Assembly (NCBI GenBank): GCA_002077045.2
Contig: KZ111148.1
Location: forward strand, 1,698,070-1,716,618
DNA length: 18,549 nt
From: Rachicladosporium sp. CCFEE 5018
Lineage: Eukaryota > Ascomycota > Dothideomycetes > Cladosporiales > Cladosporiaceae
Reading direction: 5' to 3'
The notes under the pieces: model-generated
Seen by the model: the letters and a program-made list of their open reading frames with translations, nothing else
Database searches by the model: none
What the model was told of the DNA's origin: nothing
Shown: in pieces, positions 8,492 to 16,246 of the stretch
Layout of the letters: the number at the start of each line of letters is the position of its first letter
How positions within the stretch are numbered: the first letter of the stretch is position 1
Translations under genes and position numbers: made by a program

Positions 8492-8926
8492 AGTGTCATG
8501 CAAGTAACAAAAGAAGCGGACCGCGCAGCCACTCACTATGAATGACAAGGCTACTATATGCCGCACCGCAAGTGTATATACATACCTCGGCTTTTAGCGA
8601 GAGTGTGATCTTCTCCGACATCTCTAGTAGGTAGCCTGAGGAGCAATTTGATATAGCGGTGCAGGCCATAGCAGCAGTGTCGACCACGCGGACCTCTGGA
8701 GTGGTCCGCTTCCTCTATTCTTCGCATGAGTGCATATATTACATGTGTGAGATGCGACGAAGTCTGAGAGTATGTATACAAAATGGAAGATGGAGAGGAT
8801 GTGGAGGATATAGTTGGGTGAGTGGAGTATCTGGTATTTCTGTTGCCTTGCGGTCTACAGCAATTTATTTTAAGCGAGGAGTCGCATTGCCCAAACCCAT
8901 ACACATGCTTGGCACCATCATTGCTT
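8492..8926. other. Convergent intergenic region with GCGGACC inverted repeats
   Basis: The region separates the 3' ends of the Zn2Cys6 and Ahc1-like genes and should contain both 3' UTRs. The heptamer GCGGACC occurs at 8516-8522 and 8688-8694 and, inverted, at 8703-8709. The last two form a 7-bp hairpin with an 8-nt loop. The outer pair extends to a 10-bp inverted repeat (GAAGCGGACC at 8513-8522, complement at 8703-8712). No coding sequence was recognised. Confidence 0.45.
8688..8709. repeat. Perfect 7-bp inverted repeat (hairpin) between convergent genes
   Basis: GCGGACC at 8688-8694 pairs with GGTCCGC at 8703-8709 across an 8-nt loop. It lies between two convergent genes. There is no following T-run, and fungal RNA polymerase II termination does not depend on such hairpins, so calling it a terminator is not justified. 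Confidence 0.5.
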
Positions 8927-10864
8927 TCACCCGAGCTTCCTACCCTTGCCACCAACCCTCACCCGACCTTCGTGCTCCCCTATCACGTCCTCATCGACCT
9001 CAACATCCAGATCCATGGCATCGGTGCAAGCTCTCGCAGTGACGGGTAAAAGACCTGCTCCTCTCGGTACAGGCGCATGACCCTCTTCTTCCGAAGCAGA
9101 GCCGTGCTCGTCCTCATCCTCGCGATCGATAATCAGTCCAGGGTCATCCGCAGTGTGTGGCGACAGTGATGAAGCATGCAAACGCTCATGTTGGGCGTCA
9201 AGCGCTAGAGACGAAGGTTGGTGCTGTGCAGGTTGACGGTAGCCTTTGCGACTGGATGGGCGGGGTGCGCCTGGATGAGTCAGTGGCAGCGACTTTCCAC
9301 GCGAGGGCGCCGGAGTCTCGTCGGGTGACATTGAACCAGAGTCTCGCGGCGAGAGCAGGTGGTCATCGTCGTGAGATGCGTCGATGGGTCGGCGAGCGTT
9401 GGTAATTGCAAGATCCAGGTTCACTCCCACGTTGTTCTTCGCGAGCAGGGCTGACAGGTGAGGAGCGCGGCTTGACGGATTGAGTGGTGTTGGTTGGCTG
9501 ACATTGCTCAGCCCCGGTCGAGCGAGGAGTGCTGCGGGCTTGAGTGGGGGCCGTCTGGCCGCCGCTTGAGGCTTGGTTCGTGGTAGACTGTTGCCCTGAA
9601 TATTGTACGGATGGACAGCGCCGTGCGGAAGCGGCTGCATTGGTGCGGTAGCCATGCGCGCTGCCCGGGTAGTTGGCTTCGATACCGGAGTGGCTTGCGT
9701 TTCCGCAGGTAAGCTGGCGATCTCGTCGTCGTCCATCGGGCGGCCACAGCTTACAGCCGCTTGATCGTGGGACTTATAGTCCACTCTGTGTGCTATACGG
9801 CAGTGGTTCAGGAAGCCCTGAATGCTGTTCATGTCACCGCGGTTGCAGTCGTTGCAGACCAGCTTCACGAGTCGCCCATCTGTGGATCTTCGCAGAATGA
9901 GTGGTCCAGATTTCTCCTTTCTTGTCGGTGGTGGCGGATAGTTTGGCAAACTGGGCGGAAATGCGCCAGTTTGAATAGGTGCAGCAATTGCTTTGCTAGC
10001 AGTCTTCCTTCCAGATCCGATTGGACGACCTGACCGGCTTGCGACATGCTCTGGAGTCTCGATGGGTGCAGCGTAGAAGGAGACACGCTCAGCGTCGAAA
10101 GCAGGATCTTTCAACAGCCACTGAGCGTAATGGCGACTGTATGGACCGTCTGTCACGCCATATGCTGGAGCGAACGTAGCTTGAGAGGATGCAGTGCCTG
10201 TATCTATTGCCGAGCCGGTACCAGTAGACACATCCTCGGAAGGTCGCAAGGTGCCCGGGAAAGGTCGCAGCTCGCATCGTCGAAGTTGCTCCAACGCGAT
10301 CTTACACTTCGCCTCCTCCTGCTCGATGAGCCGTAGCTCGTTGTGCTTTAGCAGGATCTGCATGTTAAGCTGGTTCTCGAGCATCTGTTGTAAGGGCGTT
10401 CTCGACTCGGTTTCGACTGTAGATGCTGTCGAAACATCGAGCATCTCGTAATCGCTGACCTGCATATTTGGCTTCGCGTCCGGAAGATTGCTTGGCGTAT
10501 GCTCCCGATGTGACTCACCGAACACAGAGTCGGTGCGGTTCAAGTCGATATGGTGTGGTGACAAGGCGCCAGCAAGATACTCGGAGCGATTGAATGCTGT
10601 CGTTGGCGTAGCTCCAGGTGTTGCGTACGCTAATGATGCCGGGTAGACGGTGTCCTTGGAGACGTTTGCGAGGTCGAGTGGCAGTGTTTGCGCCAAGATG
10701 TCACCAGATCTCGACTTCTTTGCGGGGTCGAACAATGACGAAGCAGCTGGACTTGATGCGCGCTTTCTCTTATTGACCTTGTTGGCCGCAGGCACCACTG
10801 CAGGAGCTGCTGCCTTGCCAGTCGGCTGTTCGTTGGCCCACGCCAGACGAAACGTACTTTGCAT
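8927..10864 (-). CDS. Nuclear protein with Ahc1-type C2H2 zinc finger (ADA histone acetyltransferase complex-related)
   Basis: A single exon encodes 645 aa from an ATG with A at -3. The recognisable domain is at about 319-375: SGPLILRRSTDGRLVKLVC leads into C337-x2-C340-x13-H354-x4-H359, with the NSIQGFLNHCRIAH core, then DYKSHDQAA. This matches the finger I recall in fungal homologues of yeast Ahc1, a component of the Ada2/Gcn5-containing ADA complex. Other features: NLS-like clusters KRKR (32-35) and KKSR (49-52); a charged helical, probably coiled-coil segment at about 155-200 (QQMLENQLNMQILLKHNELR); long disordered Ser/Pro/Ala-rich stretches; and an acidic C-terminal region (DREDEDEHGSASEEEGH and DLDVEVDEDV) ending in basic residues. 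A role in chromatin acetylation is inferred from the finger only; partner binding cannot be seen. It converges with the Zn2Cys6 gene and diverges from the Alba gene. Two upstream ATGs may lower its translation. Confidence 0.83.
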   Translation of the reverse strand: MQSTFRLAWANEQPTGKAAAPAVVPAANKVNKRKRASSPAASSLFDPAKKSRSGDILAQTLPLDLANVSKDTVYPASLAYATPGATPTTAFNRSEYLAGALSPHHIDLNRTDSVFGESHREHTPSNLPDAKPNMQVSDYEMLDVSTASTVETESRTPLQQMLENQLNMQILLKHNELRLIEQEEAKCKIALEQLRRCELRPFPGTLRPSEDVSTGTGSAIDTGTASSQATFAPAYGVTDGPYSRHYAQWLLKDPAFDAERVSFYAAPIETPEHVASRSGRPIGSGRKTASKAIAAPIQTGAFPPSLPNYPPPPTRKEKSGPLILRRSTDGRLVKLVCNDCNRGDMNSIQGFLNHCRIAHRVDYKSHDQAAVSCGRPMDDDEIASLPAETQATPVSKPTTRAARMATAPMQPLPHGAVHPYNIQGNSLPRTKPQAAARRPPLKPAALLARPGLSNVSQPTPLNPSSRAPHLSALLAKNNVGVNLDLAITNARRPIDASHDDDHLLSPRDSGSMSPDETPAPSRGKSLPLTHPGAPRPSSRKGYRQPAQHQPSSLALDAQHERLHASSLSPHTADDPGLIIDREDEDEHGSASEEEGHAPVPRGAGLLPVTARACTDAMDLDVEVDEDVIGEHEGRVRVGGKGRKLG

Positions 10865-12333
10865 GTTGACAAGTGGTGGAGGGTGACTTAAGCCAGTGAC
10901 TGCTCATGTATGGTCCGTATTGCCATTCACACGACCGTAGTATTGTATGCGACAGAACCAGTCTTGTCGCAGAATGTGCAGTGGTCGAGATAAGGTGGCC
11001 TCCAGGTATGACTCAGCCTGAAGTCGGTGGCAACGAGGTCGAGAGTCGGAGCAACAGGTGTGAGTGGTGGTGGTGTTGCGGTGGCAAAGTGTTGGCAACA
11101 AATGTCGTGAAGTCGGGAGGTCGGAGTTAAGGTCGCACGAGGCAAGAGCGTCGACGGCGAGGAAAGGACGGTAGTAGTACAATAACAAACGCTGCAAAAG
11201 TAATAAAACAAGTCTATGAGGAAGGCGCGAAGAAAAGGGCGCAGCGTGGGGCAGTAATTAGGCCGTAAGGAGTAGTAGTCTAGGCAGTGAAGCCGTTGTC
11301 GAAGAAGAGGAAGATTAGAAGTGGTGTGGTGGTTGTGTAGCAGAAGGAGGACAGCAAGAGAGGTGGGCGCGCACACGAAACGGCACAGTGCACAAGGAGG
11401 TCCCCACAAAAAGACGAGTCTTGACGCATAATCTGCGCCCTCCCGTCGCACCCGCGCACTACCGTCCTGGCACCGCGGCATGCTCCTATTGGCGCGCCAG
11501 ATCTGACGCTTTCCTTCTGCTGAACTCTGTGCTTCGAGAAGGCTGCTATGACCGTATTGCTGATGTTGAGCAGATATTCGGTGCCCGGACATGCAAGGTG
11601 GCCATGCTGGCAGTGGCATGAGCAGTGTCAGACAAGACCGGAAAGCCAGGAATGCCATGTCAACGACGTGTCAACAACGAACCCGCTGGCCCGGCGCGGG
11701 AGTGCTGATGGTGTCGCAGAGTTGTGACTCGTTTGCGACATCAGCGAGCTTCCCCTGCTAGAGCTGTGTGCATCCGGCATGCAACCTAGATAGAGCGCAT
11801 CTATCAGATCGCGAGGCTTGCATATCCATCACGTGGACTGCACGTAAGCCTTATCGTAGTGCAGCGGCTCGGCGCCTCCCACTCTATCGAACCAAGATGG
11901 CCTTGAAATGGCAGTCGTAATTTGGTCTAGAGCCTTGAGCTTGTCAGCTGCCGTGCCAATGTCGTGCGAGCTATCGGTGTCAAGGCCGAAGGCATCCTGA
12001 AGCTATGGAAAAGTATACTGAAGGTGTGCTATTCTCGCAATGAGCTCCGGTATTACGACATAGTTGCGGGGTGTTTGGACACTGAAGACATCAATTCACA
12101 TGAGAGCAACCGACTTCGCGCACGAATCGCGGGTATCGACGTGCCAAGGAATTCGGAGATGGTTCTCGTGATTTCACAGTTGGTTAAGACCTCACTTCCA
12201 TGAAGTACCCGAATGTATGAGGAGAGCGTGGTCCGTTATCGACCACTAATGATTAGTCATGGCACCTAGTCGTCCCCGTTGAGCTTTGCTCGCCGTACAT
12301 GTAACACTCGAGTGGAGTGTTAGAAAAACCAGC
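10865..12333. promoter_or_regulatory. Divergent intergenic region between the Ahc1-like and Alba genes
   Basis: This 1.47 kb region, the longest here without a recognised gene, serves two divergent genes. The 10865-11400 part is pyrimidine-rich when read on the minus strand and probably is the Ahc1-like leader and promoter. It contains two short upstream ORFs (10926-10888 and 10907-10770) and, by virtue of few stops, a 243-codon minus-strand frame (11658-10927) that is Leu/Cys/His/Thr-rich and resembles no family. The 11660-12330 part has only weak frames (a 79-codon one at 11964-12203) and adjacent inverted repeats at 12228-12257 close to the Alba start. No tRNA or repeat element was recognised. 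Confidence 0.45.
12228..12257. promoter_or_regulatory. Adjacent inverted repeats upstream of the Alba gene
   Basis: GTGGTC (12228-12233) and GACCAC (12241-12246) form a 6-bp inverted repeat with a 7-nt spacer. It abuts, sharing two bases, the 13-bp palindrome ACTAATGATTAGT (12245-12257). They end 76 bp before the Alba ATG, within the likely core promoter or leader. A protein-binding site or an RNA hairpin are both possible; neither is shown. Confidence 0.35.
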
Positions 12334-12866
12334 ATGGCCTTCGACGACACAACCCTGGAGTCCAAATACGCCCTCGCGCGAATGCGCGTTCGCTCGGGTA
12401 CTCAAGTCTCCACTCGCACAACCCAAGTGATCTCAAAGCTCACTTCTCCCACTCCCGAAGCTGCAAGTCCAGCAATCGTCGTCTTGCAAGCTAGCAACCG
12501 GGATGCCAACAAGCTCATCACTGTCACCGAGATTGCTAAACGGGATGTCTTACTCAAGGGCATCAAAGTCTTCCAGTACACATCCCTCTCATCGCTGATG
12601 ATCGATGTTGAACGGAAGCCTGCTCCCAAGCCACCTACTGCGAACGCTGCTGGCGATGGGGATGGCGAGGTTTCGGATGATGCGTTCCAGACTACAGGGG
12701 AAGCCTATATCAAGTCTTTGGGCCCGAAGAAGCGAGCGGTGCCTGTATTGACTGTGTATCTGGCTGCGCGTCCGGTGAAGGAACTCAAGGCTGAGTTCGG
12801 GTGAGTTAATCTAGTCGAGTCTAAGAGGCGGTCCATCTGACCAGGAGCAGTGAACAACGAAGCTGA
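12334..12866 (+). CDS. Alba-domain DNA/RNA-binding protein, two exons
   Basis: Alba-fold proteins bind nucleic acid as dimers; eukaryotic members act mainly on RNA (RNase P/MRP subunits, translation control). Exon 1 is 12334-12800. The donor GTGAGT at 12801 overlaps an in-frame TGA that would otherwise end the protein at EFG. Exon 2 ends at 12866 and begins after one of three tandem acceptors at 12844, 12847 or 12850, all in phase, giving 162, 161 or 160 aa; the last (CAG, giving ...KAEFGEQRS) looks most natural. Visible: the Alba core IVVLQASNRDANKLITVTEI (about 49-68) with the basic helix AKRDVLLKGIKVFQYTSLSS after it, an acidic insertion (DGDGEVSDD), and the closing strands VPVLTVYLAARPVKELK. 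N-terminus MAFDDTTLESKYALARMRVRS; the ATG has A at -3. Which subfamily it belongs to cannot be fixed from sequence alone. Confidence 0.8.
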
Positions 12867-13544
12867 GATGGATGGAGCTGCGTGTATCGTGCACTCACTG
12901 CGATACCTCACGTCTGTCGAACGAAGAACGCTCCGCGCGTTGGCAATTAGCGGCCAGTATGGAGAAAGTGTGAGATGCGGTCTGCCACATCCGCTCCATG
13001 CAGTCGACAGCGCAGGGCTTAATCGACTGGTTACTGCAAAAGTCGCTGTAGACAAGGTGGCTTGTCACGCTCTCGAGTCGCCATCAAGCCTGCTGGCTAT
13101 ACAGACGCGCATGACGGACTCTGGCGATGCGGTCGGCACTCCCACAGTCTCGGCCCTTCTACGATGCTTTACACAAGCATCACAAGGCCCATCATGAGGG
13201 CGCTGCAGACTGAGCTTCAGAGCTGCGCTTGGGTATCGAGACCCGCGTCTTTACACCTTGCGTCACCAGCCTGAGGTCAGACCATTTGAGACGCGGCGGC
13301 GCGGGCATCCCATACTGCAATGAGATAATGCTGTACGTGCCTCGAGAGTGTCATCGAATAAGCAGATCCCGTGTACGCATCTTGCCTAGCGACATCTTGG
13401 TCCTCGATGCTAGGTACTCTACACAAACACAAGTTTTTACTTTGTACTACACACAGCTTACACCACTCTACACGTATGCATATCCAAATTACCCAGCCCT
13501 AAACGCCATCGCTCAAACGATCGAAACACACTGTCCATATTCCA
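12867..13544. other. Convergent intergenic region, 3' flanks of Alba and DUF3405 genes
   Basis: About 680 bp lies between converging genes. Several open frames cross it (for example 12850-13197 and 13229-13591 on the plus strand), but none has recognisable domains, biased composition or plausible introns. The right half (13410-13500) is rich in CA/TA dinucleotides, as in 3' UTRs. No repeat, tRNA or palindrome of note was seen. Confidence 0.4.
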
Positions 13545-15917
13545 CTATCCCTCCCCAGCCTGATGCTCAAACACAACCTTCGCCTCCTTGACCGGATGCA
13601 GCAGCATGGCAGGCAAACACATCCTCCCCTCGCCATCCTCCCTCGCTTCCTCTTCCTCCCCACCATCCCCATCGACCTTCAAACCCAGCCATCTCCGCCA
13701 TAGATTCCCTGCGAAACCCGCGTCATAGTACCAAGTCGTACCGCGAAAGTTATGCTGCCTTTCGTCCGAGAAGACGCTCGTTCGAGATCCGCCGCTCGCA
13801 CCATTCCGCCCATTGTTGAAGATAGCCGCTACATAGCTCGTCGGCCACGCACGGTCGATATACACTGGATGAGGGATATACACAGCTTTATAGCCGTGAT
13901 GCAGCGCAACACTGCCCGGCCACATCTCAGAGAACATCGAATGTCTCTCCAACGCCGTCTCGCGATGCATCGTCTCCAACAACCTCCTACTGAGCCTCGA
14001 AGCTGTGATAATCGCCGTTCGTCGCGGTGGGTAGGACGCTGTCGTGTTGTAGCCAGTGACGTCTTCGGCTAGAATCCAGTTCGTGCCGGACGGGTCGAAG
14101 AGCGGGTTGAAAGTCATGAAGTCCGCGTCTTCGCCAACGCCCCAGGTGTACGCGTCTGCGTCATATGATGTAGGAGGTTTTGGATCCGCGTCAGGAGAGT
14201 CAGTCTTATCGCCTTCTCCCTCAGGGCGCAGCGGGCCCCAGATCGGCGCTTCTGGGCGAGTGGACGAGGCGTCCGGAGCGCCGGGCTTGGCGTAGAGATT
14301 CGTCTTGGAAGCTGTGCCGTGATCGATATGTACTCTTACCATCTGGCGGAAGTCCTCCCAAGAGCCGTGCTCAGAGGGGATGTAGAACCTCGCATTCCGC
14401 TCCCAGAGCCCTTTCCGCGGTTGCTGTTTAGCCCAGTGTGAGACTTGATCGAAGAGGTGGTAGAAATGTCCCGTGTAGCGGATGTCCATCTCCCAGTGCC
14501 AGAAGAAATCGTACTCGGGGTGTTGGTGCGCCAAGTACTGCATGGGCATATATGTACTTCTGTAAACGCCGTGGACTGGGAGGTCACGGTAGAAGCTCTC
14601 TGCCAACCCGCCGTAGATCAAGCCCATCTGGCGTTCTGACCAGAGTGTTCCCATGCCGCGGAACTCTTTCGGGAGAATATCGTCTAGCACTCGCTGGTAG
14701 ACGGCGTCATCGGCCCAGATCTGGAGATTCTCGTCTTTGACGTGAACGAGGAAATGGACTACATACTCGGCGCCGGATTGCAGGGAGAGCTCGTTGACAA
14801 GAGCGCGGAGGTAGAACAGGTTCTCGGGGGTGAAGTCGTAGCCTTGCCATACTCGTATGATGACAGCTGTGCGAGGGAGGTATTTCTTGCCCTTGCTGTT
14901 CTTCTCCGGCCGCTCTTCCTCTGCTGGAGATCTGATGGCGTGTGCGCTTGGTCCGCCGGCGCCCATATTGGTGAAGAAGTGATTGCGACCTTTGGGCATC
15001 GGCCTGAATCGCGCAGTATTCCCCTTGACGCATGCCTCCTGTGCTTCTCCTAATTTCACATCCCTCCAATCCACCTCCTTCCCCTCAGACAGCACGTCCT
15101 CCATCCCCTCCCGATGTCCCTCCAACCCCGCTCCACTCCCACCATACTTCCGACTATACCCATACCCATACGCGCCCAACCTCCCAAACCGTTCAAAACA
15201 CACATCCCTCCTCAGACCCAACGCTTCGTAACTCCCCATGATCGGATCCGGAAACCCCTCCGTAACGCCCTCATAAGCCCACACCTCCGGGACCTCAAGC
15301 TTCTTCTCCGCATCCAGCCAGCACTTCACCGGCTCTTCGTAGCCTTTAGCCCTTGAAACGCTGAATGTGAGCGCGTTGAATACACCCACTTGCAGCCTCC
15401 ACGTATCACTGAGCCCGCGTCTCTCAAACCCCTTACTCCCGTCCACGCCCCGATCTTCCTCTCCCTTGACCCTCATAGCCTCAGCGGCAAGTCTTCTCCC
15501 CTCCTCCGACGCCGACACAGGGTACTCCGCCACGTTCTGATCTCTCCCCACCAACGTCCTGATACCCCCATGATACCTCTTCAAGAAAGGAAACTGCTCC
15601 CAAGCCGGCGGTCCCGCGGGCGGTTTGCCAAGTCCAGAGGCTACCAAGCTTCGACTCCGACTTGCTCCCGTGAATAAGAAGAGTATGAAGCTTGCCAAGG
15701 CGAGGGAGGTCAGGAGCGTGAAGTAGCGCGTGAAGCGGCGGCGGGGGAGGGCGTAGGCTAAGCTTGGGAAGGAGGTGGAGGAAGAGGAGGGCGCGGGTTG
15801 GGAGAGCATTGGGTGGGATTGCACTAGCGAGGGCGCTGTGTCGGAGTCTGAGTCAGGGTCTGGAGGCTTTTCTGTTGATCTCCAGGCGCCGGAGAGGGAG
15901 CGGTAGCGGGAGGGCAT
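13545..15917 (-). CDS. DUF3405 family type II membrane protein (putative Golgi glycosyltransferase-like)
   Basis: One exon of 790 aa. The cytoplasmic N-terminus (1-65) is Ser/Pro-rich, followed by RRRF and a single membrane span at about 66-84 (YFTLLTSLALASFILFLFTG), then a large luminal part: type II topology like Golgi transferases. The DUF3405 core is recognisable from about 349 to 750: TAVIIRVWQGYDFTPENLFYLRAL, VVHFLVHVKD, WSERQMGLIYGG, then FWHWEMDIRYTGHFYHLF (472-489), ARFYIPSEHG, and near the end ERHSMFSEMWPGSVALHHGYKAVYIPHPVY. The acidic WHWEMD segment could be a metal/nucleotide-sugar site analogous to DxD, which is my inference. A Pro/Asp-rich insertion at about 548-586 interrupts the core. 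The start is supported by the membrane anchor following at the proper distance. The family is widespread in filamentous fungi and has no established reaction that I know of. Confidence 0.88.
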   Translation of the reverse strand: MPSRYRSLSGAWRSTEKPPDPDSDSDTAPSLVQSHPMLSQPAPSSSSTSFPSLAYALPRRRFTRYFTLLTSLALASFILFLFTGASRSRSLVASGLGKPPAGPPAWEQFPFLKRYHGGIRTLVGRDQNVAEYPVSASEEGRRLAAEAMRVKGEEDRGVDGSKGFERRGLSDTWRLQVGVFNALTFSVSRAKGYEEPVKCWLDAEKKLEVPEVWAYEGVTEGFPDPIMGSYEALGLRRDVCFERFGRLGAYGYGYSRKYGGSGAGLEGHREGMEDVLSEGKEVDWRDVKLGEAQEACVKGNTARFRPMPKGRNHFFTNMGAGGPSAHAIRSPAEEERPEKNSKGKKYLPRTAVIIRVWQGYDFTPENLFYLRALVNELSLQSGAEYVVHFLVHVKDENLQIWADDAVYQRVLDDILPKEFRGMGTLWSERQMGLIYGGLAESFYRDLPVHGVYRSTYMPMQYLAHQHPEYDFFWHWEMDIRYTGHFYHLFDQVSHWAKQQPRKGLWERNARFYIPSEHGSWEDFRQMVRVHIDHGTASKTNLYAKPGAPDASSTRPEAPIWGPLRPEGEGDKTDSPDADPKPPTSYDADAYTWGVGEDADFMTFNPLFDPSGTNWILAEDVTGYNTTASYPPRRTAIITASRLSRRLLETMHRETALERHSMFSEMWPGSVALHHGYKAVYIPHPVYIDRAWPTSYVAAIFNNGRNGASGGSRTSVFSDERQHNFRGTTWYYDAGFAGNLWRRWLGLKVDGDGGEEEEAREDGEGRMCLPAMLLHPVKEAKVVFEHQAGEG

Positions 15918-16246
15918 TGTGCCTTTATCGGTAGTGATTTAAGGGACGGGCATTGGGGTCGTAGTCAGGGAGGGTGTCGCGTGTCGATGGGCGAGCGTGG
16001 AAGACTGCGCAAATATACAGTGCTATGTACAAGCGAGACTAGACAGCATACTATGCGAGAGAAAGCTGTATGCAACCTGCAGTGTAATGCCAACACAGGT
16101 CCAAGATGTCGCGCTCGAAGCCAAGCCGCGGCCAAACAAACCCACCCAAAGCAGCTAGCGTGAGACGGAAGAGTAGGCATGGCAGGTATGGTACAGCATC
16201 TATCGTACGCCATGCAAGACTCGCAGCCAGGCCGTCTCAAGCTGGC
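15918..16246. promoter_or_regulatory. Intergenic: DUF3405 gene promoter and NUP133 3' flank
   Basis: 329 bp between two minus-strand genes, containing the DUF3405 promoter and leader and the NUP133 3' UTR. Frames on both strands are short and unlike proteins. No TATA-like or palindromic element stood out on reading. Confidence 0.4.

Noticed and set aside
11876..11900. Possible tRNA B-box on the minus strand (TTGGTTCGAT).
   Set aside because: The bases flanking the loop do not pair and no acceptor stem is present.
11964..12203. A 79-codon plus-strand frame upstream of the Alba gene.
   Set aside because: It begins at a GTG, shows no domain, and has no flanking splice sites joining it to the Alba exon; probably chance.
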